From contig CP077641.1 of the NCBI GenBank assembly GCA_019056435.1, forward strand, positions 992,001 to 1,056,000: a stretch of DNA of 64,000 bases. Direction: 5' to 3'. Under the pieces are notes generated by a model. That model ran no database searches. It worked only from the letters and a program-made list of their open reading frames with translations, and was not told the origin of the DNA. The stretch comes from Stutzerimonas stutzeri. GTDB lineage: Bacteria > Pseudomonadota > Gammaproteobacteria > Pseudomonadales > Pseudomonadaceae. This document shows positions 54,205-64,000 of the stretch, piece after piece (positions within the stretch are counted from its first letter, which is position 1; every line of letters begins with the position of its first letter). A program made the translations under genes and the position numbers.

Positions 54205-55716
54205 TCACTCCTCACGCGTGACGCGCAACACTTCTTCGATCGTGGTCACCCCTTCGCGCACCTTGCGCAGACCATCCTCGCGGATGCTCGGTCCCAACCG
54301 GCGCGCATGGCGAACCATCTCCTGCTCGGGCGCGCGGGTATGGATCATGCTGCGCAGGGCATCGTCGAACATCACCAGCTCATAGATGCCGGTCCGGCCA
54401 CGGTAGCCGAGCTGGCGGCAGACGTCGCATCCCTCGGCGTGGTACAGCGTCGGTGCCTCGCTCGGGTCGAGCCCGAACAGGGCGCACTCGGCTTCGTCGG
54501 CCACGTAGGCGCGCTTGCAGTCATTACACAGGACGCGCACGAGGCGCTGGGCCAGTACGGCCAGCAGCGACGAGGAGATCAGGAAGGGCTCGACGCCCAT
54601 GTCCACCAGGCGGGTGACGGCGCCGATCGCACTGTTGGTGTGCAGCGTCGAGAGCACCAGGTGGCCGGTGAGCGAGGCCTGTACCGCCATGTCGGCGGTT
54701 TCCTGGTCGCGAATCTCACCGACCATCACCACGTCCGGGTCCTGGCGCAGGATGGCGCGCAGGCCGCGCGCGAAGGTCATGTCGACCTTGGTGTTGACCT
54801 GCGTCTGGCCGATGCCCTCGAGGTTGTATTCGATCGGATCCTCGACGGTGAGGATATTGCGTGTACGGTCGTTGAGCGTCACCAGGCTGGCGTACAGGGT
54901 GGTGGTCTTGCCCGAGCCGGTCGGGCCGGTGACGAGGATGATGCCGTGCGGTTTCTGCACCGCCTGTTCCATCACCTTGCGGTCGCGGTCGCTCATGCCC
55001 AGGTGGCGCAGCGTCAGGCGTCCGGCCTGCTTGTCGAGCAGGCGCAGCACCACGCGCTCGCCGTTGGCCGAAGGCAGCGTCGAGACGCGGATGTCCACCT
55101 CGCGCCCGCCGACCCGCAGGGAGATGCGGCCGTCTTGCGGGATGCGCTTCTCGGCGATGTCCAACCGCGCCATGACCTTGATCCGCGAGACCAGCAGTGC
55201 CGCCAGCTCGCGCTTGGGCTGCACCACCTCGCGCAGGATGCCGTCGATGCGAAAGCGGATCACCAGTCGTTTCTCGAAGGTCTCGACGTGGATGTCCGAG
55301 GCGTTTTCCTTGATCGCCTCGCCGAGGATCGCGTTGATCAGCCGAATGATCGGCGCGTCGTCCTCCTGCTCGAGCAGATCCTCGGTTTCCTGGATCTGGT
55401 CGGCCAGGCTGTGCAGGTCCATCTCGTTGCCCAGGCCCTCGACCATCTGCATCGCCGCGGACGAATCGTGCTGATAGGCCGAGCTCAGCGCCTGCTCGAA
55501 CTCGTCCTGCGCCAGCCACTGCATCGCCAGCGGCCCACCGGCGACGCGCTGCGCCTCCTGCAGTGCGGTCAGCGGCGCACCTTCACGTGCACACAGGCGC
55601 AAACCCTCGGGACGCTCCAGCAGCAGCACGCCGTGGCGGCGGGCGAAGGCGAAAGGCAACCGCCGTGGCAGCGGCTCCTCGAGCAAGGTCATCTCGTTCA
55701 CGTTCAATTCGGTCAT
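54205..55716 (-). CDS. gspE: Type II secretion ATPase GspE
   Basis: GspE powers type II secretion from the cytoplasm. The product has Walker A ([19 protein letters not shown]), an Asp box ([20 protein letters not shown]), a His box ([20 protein letters not shown]) and the tetracysteine zinc motif (CNDC ... GCDVC). The N1 domain contains [23 protein letters not shown] 55716 ([14 protein letters not shown]) is chosen over 55746, which adds ten residues. It is the first gene of gspE-F-G-H-I-J-K-L-M; gspC and gspD are not adjacent. Confidence 0.95.
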   Translation of the reverse strand: MTELNVNEMTLLEEPLPRRLPFAFARRHGVLLLERPEGLRLCAREGAPLTALQEAQRVAGGPLAMQWLAQDEFEQALSSAYQHDSSAAMQMVEGLGNEMDLHSLADQIQETEDLLEQEDDAPIIRLINAILGEAIKENASDIHVETFEKRLVIRFRIDGILREVVQPKRELAALLVSRIKVMARLDIAEKRIPQDGRISLRVGGREVDIRVSTLPSANGERVVLRLLDKQAGRLTLRHLGMSDRDRKVMEQAVQKPHGIILVTGPTGSGKTTTLYASLVTLNDRTRNILTVEDPIEYNLEGIGQTQVNTKVDMTFARGLRAILRQDPDVVMVGEIRDQETADMAVQASLTGHLVLSTLHTNSAIGAVTRLVDMGVEPFLISSSLLAVLAQRLVRVLCNDCKRAYVADEAECALFGLDPSEAPTLYHAEGCDVCRQLGYRGRTGIYELVMFDDALRSMIHTRAPEQEMVRHARRLGPSIREDGLRKVREGVTTIEEVLRVTREE

Positions 55717-56247
55717 GCCGGCTATTTTCTCGCAGAGCGTGCGCATGGGGATGGCCGGCGGTCCGATCCTGGCGCGGCCAACTGCTATGGACTACAGGGA
55801 ATGCATGACATTGCAAACCGTGCGCGGAATTTAACGTGCGGCTGGCCGCGGTCAATCGCATAACCGGCACCAAGGTCGAATATAGACAAGGCCGCAGGCG
55901 AATACCGCGTCTATGGGCCGTCATTCATGATTGCGCCGCGCACAACCCGGCATGGAACCTTAGACGAAGGTCGAATCCAATACCGACGCGGCCTGCAGCG
56001 ATGCGAAGCAACCTAACGGTCACATTGTGAACGAACCGCCACACTTGCGTTCACGTTAAAACAGTTGTTTGATTTTTTCAGTCCTTGCAGAATGCCGCGC
56101 CGCACCGGGCTTTGCCTGGATGCGAGGGCCGTAGCCGATCCACGCTCGACCGCCATCCGCAGTGGTCGGGCGAAACGTAACGCCAGCGGTTCATGGCCGG
56201 TCGACCGGCAGGACCGCAGGCGACGATCCAGCAGGAGAACAAGAACA
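55717..56247. promoter_or_regulatory. Divergent gspE-pntAA intergenic region with a repeated AAGGTCGAAT motif
   Basis: No gene is supported here. AAGGTCGAAT occurs at 55872-55881 and 55967-55976, in each case followed by related bases. A short AT-rich stretch (GTTTGATTTTTTCAG) lies near 56067. The region must carry promoters for both operons; I do not recognise specific -35/-10 boxes. Confidence 0.4.
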
Positions 56248-57369
56248 ATGCACATTGGTGTTCCTCTCGAAACCAGGCCCGGTGAAACGCGCGTCGCCGC
56301 GACACCGGAAACCATCAAGAAGCTGATCGGGCAAGGGCATCGGGTGACGGTGCAGAGCGGAGCTGGCGTACAGGCCAGTATTCCGGACAGTGCCTTCGAG
56401 GCGGCAGGCGCCACCATCGCCGATGCCGCTGCGGCGTTCGCAGCAGAGATCCTGCTGAAGGTGAACGCACCGAGCGAGACCGAACTGGCGCAGATCGCGC
56501 CCGGTACGGTTCTGATCGGCATGCTCAATCCCTTCGACAATGACAACATCGCACGCATGGCCGAACGCGGCGTCACCGCCTTCGCCCTGGAGGCCGCGCC
56601 GCGTACGTCCCGCGCGCAGAGCCTCGACGTGCTCTCCTCCCAGGCCAACATCGCCGGCTACAAGGCGGTGATGGTCGCGGCCAACCAATATCCGCGCTTC
56701 ATGCCGATGCTGATGACGGCCGCCGGGACGGTGAAGGCCGCGCGCGTGCTGATCCTTGGCGCCGGTGTCGCCGGGCTGCAGGCCATTGCCACGGCCAAGC
56801 GCCTGGGTGCGGTGATCGAAGCCTCCGACGTGCGTCCGGCGGTGAAGGAGCAGATCGAGTCCCTTGGCGCCAAGTTCGTCGACGTGCCGTTCGAGACCGA
56901 CGAAGAGCGCGAATGCGCCGAAGGCGTCGGTGGCTATGCCCGTCCGATGCCGGCGTCCTGGATGACACGTCAGGCCCAGGCCGTGCACGAACGTGCCAAG
57001 CAGGCCGACATCATCATCACCACCGCGCTGATTCCGGGCCGCAAGGCGCCGACGCTGCTGCAGGAGGAAACCGTGCAGCAGATGAAGCCCGGTTCGGTGG
57101 TGATCGACCTCGCCGCCTCTCAGGGCGGTAACTGTCCATTGACCGAAGCCGATCAGGTGGTGGTCAAGCACGGCGTGACCCTGGTTGGCTACACCAACCT
57201 GGCGACCCTCGTGCCGGCGGATGCCTCGGCGCTATACGCCCGCAACCTGCTGGACTTCCTCAAGCTGGTGATCGATGGCGAAGCCAAGTTCCAGCTCAAT
57301 CTTGAAGACGACATCGTCGCCGCGTGCCTGATGTGCCGCGATGGCCAGGTCGTGCGCACCAACGCTTAA
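56248..57369 (+). CDS. pntAA: NAD(P) transhydrogenase subunit alpha part 1 (PntAA)
   Basis: This is the NAD(H)-binding domain of the proton-translocating transhydrogenase. The product of 373 residues starts [20 protein letters not shown] and has the NAD fold ([20 protein letters not shown]) with [20 protein letters not shown]. In split-subunit bacteria such as pseudomonads the alpha chain is cut into PntAA and PntAB. CAGGAG lies about ten bases before the ATG. It is followed by pntAB after 13 bases. Confidence 0.96.
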   Translation: MHIGVPLETRPGETRVAATPETIKKLIGQGHRVTVQSGAGVQASIPDSAFEAAGATIADAAAAFAAEILLKVNAPSETELAQIAPGTVLIGMLNPFDNDNIARMAERGVTAFALEAAPRTSRAQSLDVLSSQANIAGYKAVMVAANQYPRFMPMLMTAAGTVKAARVLILGAGVAGLQAIATAKRLGAVIEASDVRPAVKEQIESLGAKFVDVPFETDEERECAEGVGGYARPMPASWMTRQAQAVHERAKQADIIITTALIPGRKAPTLLQEETVQQMKPGSVVIDLAASQGGNCPLTEADQVVVKHGVTLVGYTNLATLVPADASALYARNLLDFLKLVIDGEAKFQLNLEDDIVAACLMCRDGQVVRTNA

Positions 57370-57382
57370 GGGAGCCCGAACG

Positions 57383-57709
57383 ATGGACCTGATATCCGAT
57401 GGCATCTACAACCTGATCATTTTCGTGCTGGCGATCTACGTCGGCTACCACGTGGTCTGGAACGTCACCCCGGCGCTGCATACACCGCTGATGGCGGTCA
57501 CCAACGCCATCTCCGCGATCGTCATCGTCGGCGCCATGCTGGCCGCCGCGCTGACCGTCACGCCGATGGGCAAGCTGATGGGCACCCTGGCCGTGACCCT
57601 GGCCGCGGTCAACGTCTTCGGTGGCTTCCTCGTCACCCGCCGCATGCTGGAAATGTTCAAGAAGAAGGAGCGTGCCGTTGCTGGCGCCAAGGCGGAGGCC
57701 AAGCCATGA
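57383..57709 (+). CDS. pntAB: NAD(P) transhydrogenase subunit alpha part 2 (PntAB)
   Basis: This is the membrane part of the alpha subunit. The product of 108 residues has three hydrophobic segments ([38 protein letters not shown] and [20 protein letters not shown]) and a basic tail. The stop overlaps the pntB start (ATGA). Together with PntAA and PntB it couples proton entry to NADPH formation. Confidence 0.95.
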   Translation: MDLISDGIYNLIIFVLAIYVGYHVVWNVTPALHTPLMAVTNAISAIVIVGAMLAAALTVTPMGKLMGTLAVTLAAVNVFGGFLVTRRMLEMFKKKERAVAGAKAEAKP

Positions 57710-59157
57710 GCATGAACCTGATCACCCTGCTCTACCTCGTCGCTTCGGTGAGCTTCATCCAGGCCCTCAAAGGCCTGTCGCACCCCACTACTTCGCGCCG
57801 CGGCAACCTGTTCGGCATGGTCGGCATGGGCATCGCCGTGGTCACCACGGTATTCCTGGTGTTCAAGCTCGGCTCACAGCTGGCTGAGAGCGCCAGCCCC
57901 TGGAGCGGCCTGGGCTTCATCGTCCTCGGCCTGCTGATCGGCGGCAGCATCGGTACGCTGATGGCCAAGCGCGTCGAGATGACCAAGATGCCCGAGCTGG
58001 TCGCCTTCATGCACAGCATGATCGGCCTGGCGGCGGTGTTCATTGCCATCGCCGCTGTGCTCGAGCCGCAATCGCTGGGCATCGTCCAGGCGATCGGCTA
58101 TCCGATTCCGGCCGGTAACCGTCTGGAGCTCTTCCTCGGCGCGGCCATCGGTGCCATCACCTTCTCCGGTTCGGTGATCGCCTTCGGCAAGCTCTCGGGC
58201 AAATACAAGTTCCGCCTGTTCCAGGGCGCGCCGGTGGTGTTCGCCAACCAGCACAAGGTCAACCTCGCCGTCGGCGTGGCGATTCTGGTGCTGGGCCTGA
58301 TCTACACCTTCAGCGGCAATTTCACCGCGTTCATGATCCTCGTGGCGCTGGCTTTCGTGATCGGCGTGCTGATCATCATCCCCATCGGCGGCGCGGACAT
58401 GCCAGTGGTGGTGTCGATGCTCAACAGCTACTCGGGCTGGGCGGCGGCCGGGATCGGTTTCTCGCTGAACAACTCGATGCTGATCATCGCCGGTTCCCTG
58501 GTCGGTTCGAGCGGCGCGATCCTCTCGTACATCATGTGCAAGGCGATGAATCGTTCGTTCTTCAACGTGATCCTCGGCGGCTTCGGTGCCGACGCCGATG
58601 CCGGACCAGCGGCCGGCAGCAAGGAGCAGCGTCCGGTGAAATCCGGCTCCAGCGACGACGCCGCCTTCCTGCTGTCGAACGCCGACACCGTGATCATCGT
58701 CCCCGGCTACGGCCTGGCGGTGGCTCGCGCGCAGCACGCGCTGATGGAGCTGGCCGAGAAGCTGACGCACATGGGCGTGACCGTGAAATACGCAATCCAC
58801 CCGGTCGCCGGCCGTATGCCTGGCCATATGAACGTCCTGCTGGCCGAAGCCGAAGTGCCCTACGAACAGGTCTTCGAGATGGAGGACATCAACTCCGAGT
58901 TCGGCCAGGCCGACGTGGTGCTGGTGCTCGGCGCCAACGACGTGGTCAACCCGGCGGCGAAGAACGATCCCAAGTCGCCCATCGCCGGGATGCCGATCCT
59001 CGAGGCCTACAAAGCCAAGACGGTCATCGTCAACAAGCGCTCCATGGCCAGCGGCTATGCCGGCCTGGATAACGAACTGTTCTACATGGACAAGACCATG
59101 ATGGTCTTCGGCGACGCCAAGAAGGTGGTCGAGGACATGGTCAAGGCTGTGGAATAA
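57706..59157 (+). CDS. pntB: NAD(P) transhydrogenase subunit beta (PntB)
   Basis: PntB has membrane segments and the NADP-binding domain. The 483-residue product has repeated membrane helices ([20 protein letters not shown], then [20 protein letters not shown]) and a soluble domain with [40 protein letters not shown] and [20 protein letters not shown]. It ends the operon and a strong terminator follows. Confidence 0.96.
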   Translation: MSMNLITLLYLVASVSFIQALKGLSHPTTSRRGNLFGMVGMGIAVVTTVFLVFKLGSQLAESASPWSGLGFIVLGLLIGGSIGTLMAKRVEMTKMPELVAFMHSMIGLAAVFIAIAAVLEPQSLGIVQAIGYPIPAGNRLELFLGAAIGAITFSGSVIAFGKLSGKYKFRLFQGAPVVFANQHKVNLAVGVAILVLGLIYTFSGNFTAFMILVALAFVIGVLIIIPIGGADMPVVVSMLNSYSGWAAAGIGFSLNNSMLIIAGSLVGSSGAILSYIMCKAMNRSFFNVILGGFGADADAGPAAGSKEQRPVKSGSSDDAAFLLSNADTVIIVPGYGLAVARAQHALMELAEKLTHMGVTVKYAIHPVAGRMPGHMNVLLAEAEVPYEQVFEMEDINSEFGQADVVLVLGANDVVNPAAKNDPKSPIAGMPILEAYKAKTVIVNKRSMASGYAGLDNELFYMDKTMMVFGDAKKVVEDMVKAVE

Positions 59158-59172
59158 CCGCCCCGCCAAACG

Positions 59173-59206
59173 AACCCCTCCCGGCCCGGCCGCGAGGGGT
59201 TTTTTA
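59173..59206 (+). terminator. Rho-independent terminator after pntB
   Basis: AACCCCTC and GAGGGGTT form an eight-base stem around a GC-rich loop, followed by TTTTTAT. It lies 16 bases after the pntB stop. Confidence 0.88.
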
Positions 59207-59321
59207 TCGGCTGGCGTATGTGCCGACTGCAACCGGATGGCTTTGCCGGGATACGGAACGTTTATTGCCTTGCCGTTAGCAACCCGAAATCAGATCGCTA
59301 GCAATCAAGGAGTCACCAGGC

Positions 59322-60912
59322 ATGTTGGCCGAATCCCGTCGTGGCGTCATCTGCACCCCTCACCCCGCCGCTACCGCCGCCGGCATGCGCATGCTCGAAG
59401 CCGGCGGTAGCGCCATCGACGCGATGCTCGCGGCCAGCGCCATGCTTGCGGCCGTCTACCCGCACATGACCGGCCTTGGCGGCGATGCACTCTGGATGAT
59501 CCACGACCGCCGGGTGCGCACCATTGTGGGGATCGGTCAAGCGGGGCAACGTCTCCCCCGCGGGCGGCAGGATCGGCCTGCGCGGCCCAAGTGCGGTGGC
59601 CACCACCGCCGGCGCACTTGCCAGCTGGCAGATCGCGCAGACCATCAGCCGTAACGAGTGGGGCTCCCGCCTGGGCTGGGCCGACCTGCTTGGCGATGCC
59701 GCCGAGACCGCGCAACAGGGCGTGGAAATCTCCGCCTCCCAGCTCTTCTGGCAGGGGCAGCGGCGGGAGCTGATCGAGGGCCTGCCTGACCTCCACCGGT
59801 TGTGCAAGCTCGATGGCAACTGGCTGCAACAGGGCGACCGGCTGCGCCAACCACAACTGGCCGATACGCTACGACAGTTGGCGCGCCATGGCGTGGACGA
59901 CTTCTACCAGGGCGAACTGGCCCAGGCGTTCGCCGAGGCCTTCGCAAGGCTGGATTGCGGGCTGACACGGGACGATCTGGCCGCGACCCGTGCCGCAGAG
60001 GTGGACCCCATTTCCGTGCGCTATCGCCAGGGGCGGCTGTTCAACGTCGCCCCGCCCTGCCAGGGTCTCTACACGCTGCAGGCCATGGCGGCACTGCAAC
60101 ACAAAGCGATGGGGGAACTCGGCAACGGCAGCGCGCGCTACTACCACGTGCTGGTCGAGGCCATCAAACAGGCCTTGCTGCGCCGCAACCACGAACTGCA
60201 TGACCCGATCACCAGCGGCTGGGACTATGCCGCCAGCCTAAGCGACACCAGCACCGCCGGTTATGCGGAACGCATCGACGACGGGCGCGCCGCAGCCTGG
60301 GCGGAGCCGGGACGACCGGCCGACACCGTATGGATGGCCGCCACCGACGCCGAAGGCCGCACGGCCTGCCTGATTCAGAGCCTGTTCCACGACTTCGGCT
60401 CGGGCTGCATCCTCGGCGATACGGGTGTGCTCTGGCAGAATCGCGCGGCCGGTTTCAACGCCGATCCGGCGCATCCGAACGCCTGGGCGCCGGGCAAGCG
60501 CCCGGCCCATACCCTCAACCCTTCCTGCTACCTCGCGGATGACGGCCGACGCCTGTTCTTCGGCACCCAGGGCGGCGACGGTCAGCCGCAGACCCAGATG
60601 GTCCTGGCCACTCAGTTGGTCGACTTCCAACGGCCCATCGACGAGGCCCTGCGCATGCCGCGCTTCCTGCTGGGGCGGAGCTTTTTCGACAGCACGGACA
60701 ACCTCAAGCTGGAGGCCGACATCGAGCCGTCCGTGATCCAGACGCTCCAGGCCATGGGGCACGACGTCGAAACCATTCCCGCGCTCAGTCCCTATACCGG
60801 CCAGGCGGGCGCGATTGCCATCGAGACAGACGGGCGCCGCTTCGCGATGCACGACCCACGCGGACAAGGCAACAGCCTGGGGCAGCCCGAACGTACCGGT
60901 ACGCCCGATTGA
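59322..60912 (+). CDS. Gamma-glutamyltransferase family protein, frameshifted
   Basis: This is an Ntn-hydrolase-type GGT-like protein. The first part (MLAESRRGVICTPHPAATAA, then GMRMLEAGGSAIDAMLAASA and GLGGDALWMI) reads until RRVRTIVGIGQAGQRLP. The rest reads in another frame (GGRIGLRGPSAVATTAGALA to the end). Removing one C from the run 59556-59560 joins them, giving 529 residues. The candidate catalytic Thr lies in the small-subunit start (DTVWMAATDAEGRTACLIQS). No signal peptide is seen, so it may be cytoplasmic. A GntR regulator follows. Confidence 0.85.
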
Positions 60913-61001
60913 CGGCTTGCTCGCGCGCGGCCGGTGCAGATAATGCGGCATTGCTAGCGCGTTCGCGTTCGCGGAGCGCCATCTTGGAGTCGGCAGGAAC
61001 T

Positions 61002-61697
61002 ATGGGGTCGAGCACCGTTACCCGTAAACAGATCGAAGTGCAGCGCATCGTCGATGCGTTGTCCAAAGCCATTGCCCAGCACCGCCTGCGCCCGGGGACC
61101 CGGCTGATCGAGGCGCAGATCGTCGAGGCACTCAACGCCAATCGCAACCACGTGCAAAGCGCCCTGCAACGCCTGGCAATGCAACGCATCGTGACCATCG
61201 AGCCCAACCGCGGCGCCCTGGTGTCGCAACCCACCGCCAAGGAGGCGCGCGACGTGTTCGCGGCCCGCCGCGCCATCGAAGCGGCCGTGGTCGAAAGCAT
61301 CACGCCCGAAGCCATGCACCAGAACCGCCAACGCATCGCCGCCCACATGCGCAGCGAACGCAAGGCGACCAGCGCCAGCGACCGCCGCGACATCGTGCGT
61401 GAGCTCAGCGAATTTCACCTGTTGCTAGGCGCGATCAGCGGCAACGCCGTGTTGGCGGAGATTCTCGGCAACCTGATGGTGCGCAGCTCGTTGATCGTCG
61501 CGCTCTACCAGCGTAACGACCACCCGGCCTGCGCCTCGGACGAACACGAGGCGATCATCGCCGCCCTGGAACGCGGCGACCGGGCAACGGCCGTGCAGGT
61601 CATGCTCGAGCATCTGGACGAACTCGAAGGCCAGCTTGCCCTGGAGGAGCTGGCCGAGCCCGAGGTCGACCTCAGGCAGATTCTCAGCGATCCGTGA
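61002..61697 (+). CDS. GntR-family regulator (FCD type)
   Basis: The product of 231 residues has an N-terminal winged helix (VDALSKAIAQHRLRPGTRLI, then EAQIVEALNANRNHVQSALQ and MQRIVTIEPNRGALVS). The C-terminal FCD domain includes ARRAIEAAVVESITPEAM and EFHLLLGAISGNAVLAEILG. ATG 61002 has AGGA four bases upstream. It lies 89 bases after the gamma-glutamyltransferase-like gene and could control it or the amidohydrolase. The stop overlaps convergent mdaB by 14 bases. Confidence 0.88.
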   Translation: MGSSTVTRKQIEVQRIVDALSKAIAQHRLRPGTRLIEAQIVEALNANRNHVQSALQRLAMQRIVTIEPNRGALVSQPTAKEARDVFAARRAIEAAVVESITPEAMHQNRQRIAAHMRSERKATSASDRRDIVRELSEFHLLLGAISGNAVLAEILGNLMVRSSLIVALYQRNDHPACASDEHEAIIAALERGDRATAVQVMLEHLDELEGQLALEELAEPEVDLRQILSDP

Positions 61698-62280
61698 CGA
61701 GGCCAAATACCTCAGCCAGGTGCCGCTCGTAACGCGCCACGTCAGCCTCAATCGCCGGGCGTTTCATCACGTCCACGCAGAGAAAGGTCGGCAGCCCGGT
61801 CAGGCCGAGGAATTCGTTGGCCTTATGGAACGGGAAGTAGACTGCGTCCACACCCTTGCCCTCGAAGAAATCCGTGGGGTCATCGAAGGCCTGCTGCGGG
61901 GCGTTCCAGGTCGCCGAGATCATGTAGCGCTTGCCTTGCAGCAGGCCGCCGCTGCCGTATTTCTGCGACGCATCGGAGCGGGTACGCCCGTCATTGGCAT
62001 AGAGGCTGCCATGACCTTCGGTAAAGACCTCGTCCAGGTAGCGCTTGACGATCCAGGGCGCGCCCATCCACCAACCGGGCATCTGGTAGATGATCACGTC
62101 GGCCCAGAGGAACTTGGCCACTTCCTCGCTCAGGACATAGCCCTGATCGATTTCGGTGGTCTTCACATCGAGGCCGGCACGATCGAGAAACGCGACGGCA
62201 GTCTGGTGCAGGGTCGCGTTGTAGCGGCCTTCGGAGTGGGCGAAATGCTTGCCACCGTTGAGCAGTAAAACGTTTTTCAT
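61684..62280 (-). CDS. mdaB: NAD(P)H quinone reductase MdaB
   Basis: This flavodoxin-fold quinone reductase of 198 residues begins MKNVLLLNGGKHFAHSEGRY. The flavin and quinone site regions include LWADVIIYQMPGWWMGAPWI, KYGSGGLLQGKRYMISATWN and PQQAFDDPTDFFEGKGVDAV, as in MdaB. The divergent neighbour is a YgiN-type quinol monooxygenase; in E. coli mdaB and ygiN form one operon. It probably protects against oxidative and quinone stress. Confidence 0.93.
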   Translation of the reverse strand: MKNVLLLNGGKHFAHSEGRYNATLHQTAVAFLDRAGLDVKTTEIDQGYVLSEEVAKFLWADVIIYQMPGWWMGAPWIVKRYLDEVFTEGHGSLYANDGRTRSDASQKYGSGGLLQGKRYMISATWNAPQQAFDDPTDFFEGKGVDAVYFPFHKANEFLGLTGLPTFLCVDVMKRPAIEADVARYERHLAEVFGLVTDR

Positions 62281-62347
62281 TGCAGCTCCCGAGTCGTTCG
62301 AGGGCGGCAGCTTAGACAGATCCCGCAAGGCCCGACAGCCGAAATCA

Positions 62348-62364
62348 AGCAAATGAGTTTTGCT
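62348..62364. promoter_or_regulatory. Inverted repeat in the mdaB-ygiN divergent region
   Basis: AGCAAA, TGAGT and TTTGCT form a six-base-armed dyad midway between the two divergent starts (mdaB 62280 and ygiN 62430). It is a possible operator for a redox-responsive regulator; no consensus is recognised. Confidence 0.35.
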
Positions 62365-62429
62365 GAAAAGTCAGCAATAGACACCGGGATGTTGCGTTAG
62401 CGTGCCCCCAACCCATACGGAAACTCTTT

Positions 62430-62777
62430 ATGTCAGCGCCCTGCGGATTCATCCTCCACGCCCACGTCAAACCCGAGAAAGCCGAGGCTTTCGAGACGCT
62501 GTTCCGCGCCTATGTCGAGCCCAGCCGTGCCGAGCCTGGCTGCGTCGAATACCACATGCTACGTGACGCGCAGGACTCTAACCTGTTCATCTTCTTCGAG
62601 GTCTGGGCCTCGGCCGAGGCCTTCGCCGCGCACACTGCACTGCCGCACATGCAGCGTTTTCACGAACAGCGAATGGACTACCTGAGCCAGGATTTCGTGA
62701 TACGTCCGATCGAGATGCTCAGCCAGGCATCAGCAGCCGCGGCGGCACCCGCTCGAACGTCTGTCGGCCAGCCTTGA
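62430..62777 (+). CDS. ygiN: Putative quinol monooxygenase YgiN (ABM domain)
   Basis: This is a single antibiotic-biosynthesis-monooxygenase domain of 115 residues: ILHAHVKPEKAEAFETLFRA, then SRAEPGCVEYHMLRDAQDSN, LFIFFEVWASAEAFAAHTAL and PHMQRFHEQ. It acts with MdaB in a quinone redox cycle in E. coli. The last 15 residues (ASAAAAAPARTSVGQP) look like read-through and overlap the convergent amidohydrolase by 59 bases, so the true stop may be displaced by a frame error. Confidence 0.85.
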   Translation: MSAPCGFILHAHVKPEKAEAFETLFRAYVEPSRAEPGCVEYHMLRDAQDSNLFIFFEVWASAEAFAAHTALPHMQRFHEQRMDYLSQDFVIRPIEMLSQASAAAAAPARTSVGQP

Positions 62778-63941
62778 AACCCATCAAGGGCGGACGGATC
62801 TCGGCGATGATCGCCGCTGGCGAGGGCGCGTCGAACACCACGAAATCGGCACGGCATCCCGGCGACAGTCCATAGTCCGGCAGACGCAGCAGGCGGGCGG
62901 ATTCACTGGAGATCCAGCCGAGGCAGTCGAGCAGCTCCGCCTCGGTCGACAGCTGCGCAACATTGGCGAACAGGTTGGCCTGGCGCACCAGCGACGCATC
63001 GCCATAGGGCGTGAATGGATTGCCGATATTGTTGGTCGACACCGAGCAGGTCACGCCACACCGATGCAGATGGGCCAGCGGGGCGACACCCCTGGGTTTG
63101 TCATGGAAACGCTCCCGCGCACCCAGAAAGAGATCGGTCGAGGGCAGCGCGGTCACGCTCACGCCCGCCTGCGCCAGGGCCAGCGCAACGCCTTGCAAGT
63201 CTGCCAGGGCAACGCGGAAAGCTTGGTCGCATGCCCGACCGCAACGCGGCCACCCCAGCCGTACCGCTCGGTACAGCGAATCACCTCGCCGATGGTCATG
63301 CCATTGGGGTTCAGGTCGAAGTCCAAGTGGAAGTCCAGGTCGCGCTCATAGCGAACCGCCAGTTCGAACAGTCGGCGGATCTGCGCCACCGGGTCAGCGT
63401 CCGTGTAGGGGCAACCCCAAGCACCTCGGCGCCTTCCTCCAGGGCCTGGCACAACAGCGACTCGGTGCCGGGGTTGTTCAGCAACCCCTCCTGCGGAAAC
63501 ACGCAGATCTCGAGGGTGACAGCCCAGGCATAGTCCGCCTTGAGTCGACGGACCGCACGAAAGCCCGTCAAACCGATGCCCGGATCGATCTCCACATGGG
63601 TGCGCATGTGCGTCGTGCCCTGCACGATCGCCTGGTTCAGCACCTGCGCGCCACGGGCGTAGACATCCTCCTCGGTAAAGGACGCCTTGGCGTTGCGCGT
63701 CTGCGCGATGGCCTCGCCGAGCGTGCCTTCGGCCAAGCGGCAACGCTCCAGGATGCAGGCCTTGTCCAGGTGGATGTGGGTCTCGACCAGGCCGGGTACC
63801 ACCAGCCGCCCTGCCAGATCGAGCCGTGCGGGCGAGCTCGCGGCGTCGAAGCGGCTGACGAAGCGCCCGTTTTCGACTCGCAGCTCAACCAGCGGAGCCT
63901 CGCTCCCCCAGGCGCACGTTGAGCAGGTGCAAGGCGCTCAT
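62719..63941 (-). CDS. Amidohydrolase, cytosine-deaminase-like, with three frameshifts
   Basis: The repaired product (407 residues) has the amidohydrolase metal site: VVPGLVETHIHLDKACILER, then GTTHMRTHVEIDPGIGLTGF, LDFHLDFDLNPNGMTIGEVI, GHATKLSALP, and the late Asp-containing VSTNNIGNPFTPYGDASLV. The frame changes at the C5 run 63905-63909 (one extra), the C4 run 63415-63418 (one missing) and the G3 run 63207-63209 (one missing); with these fixed the length divides by three. The most similar family is cytosine deaminase-like CodA. The start MSALHLLNVRLGSEAPLVEL is at 63941. The substrate is uncertain. Confidence 0.8.
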
Positions 63942-64000
63942 GCCGCGGCCCCTGGCCCAGGTAGGCGGCTTCCAGCTCGCGATCGCCGCGTAGCGCCTCG
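63939..64000 (-). CDS. Possible C-terminal end of an ABC transporter ATPase (partial)
   Basis: Reading on the minus strand gives EALRGDRELEAAYLGQG, which resembles the end of LivF/LivG-type ATPases (..VxxAYLG). Adding one base to the C4 run 63949-63952 gives GQGAAA and a stop overlapping the amidohydrolase ATG. Only about 20 residues are visible, so this is tentative. Confidence 0.35.

Noticed and set aside
53344-55863. 839-residue open frame opposite gspF/gspE
   Set aside because: Shadow of GspF and GspE coding sequence, with the same artefactual composition.

Overview
The window is GC-rich DNA from a pseudomonad, most likely Pseudomonas sensu lato and perhaps the stutzeri group (Stutzerimonas). 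Three things suggest this: the oxyR-recG pair, the split pntAA-pntAB-pntB operon, and Pseudomonas-type REP sequences, including the GATCGCGAGCAAGCTCGCTCC type and GGGCGAAT/ATTCGCCC palindromes. The genus is an inference and the species is not determined.

Positions 1-31761 are a nearly complete flagellar locus of the secondary (lateral, Flag-2/Laf) type. Reading left to right: flgH-G-F-E-D-C-B (minus) diverge from flgA (plus). A short flagellin gene (lafA) follows, then a ToxR-like membrane-bound regulator with a small membrane partner. Next come a minus-strand operon fliD-S-T-K-L-fliA-motA-motB, flgM-flgN, and fliE-F-G-H-I-J headed by the sigma54 activator gene lafK. The export and switch operon fliM-N-P-Q-R-flhB-flhA runs divergently on the plus strand. 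The stators, the locus's own sigma28 factor (FliA/LafS) and anti-sigma factor FlgM, the LafK activator, the lack of fliO and the lack of flhF/fleN or chemotaxis genes all mark it as a self-contained lateral system, separate from the polar flagellum expected elsewhere in the genome. Regulation is partly readable. There are sigma54 -24/-12 sites before flgB and fliD. A shared sigma28-spaced motif (TAA-N16-GTCG) lies before lafA and flgM. A 60-bp dyad sits between lafK and fliM.

Intergenic space in the flagellar half is full of repeats. These include a tandemly repeated flgA 3' end carrying REP pairs (5.5-6.2 kb), short tandem arrays at 15.4 and 16.5 kb, a long inverted repeat pair between fliP and fliQ, and an eight-unit REP-doublet array after flhA. 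The long repeat recurs at 39.4-40.4 kb.

Positions 32688-48092 are ordinary chromosomal genes: dienelactone hydrolase, an MFS permease, a PilZ protein, a haem-oxygenase-like di-iron enzyme with a methyltransferase, an AEC carrier, a zinc alcohol dehydrogenase, an SDR protein, oxyR, recG and a YbaK-HDOD protein. Positions 48129-55716 hold a type II secretion operon gspE-F-G-H-I-J-K-L-M without gspC or gspD beside it. Positions 56248-63941 hold the proton-translocating transhydrogenase pntAA-AB-B, a gamma-glutamyltransferase-like gene, a GntR regulator, a divergent mdaB/ygiN quinone pair and a cytosine-deaminase-like amidohydrolase.

At least eight genes (flgG, motB, fliD, fliF, flhB, the di-iron enzyme, gspH, the gamma-glutamyltransferase), plus the amidohydrolase at three points, are broken by single-base frame changes. 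Almost all lie in runs of three to six identical bases, and each fixes cleanly by adding or removing one base. This looks like systematic homopolymer error in the assembly rather than real gene decay. These genes are annotated here as single CDSs with the shift noted.
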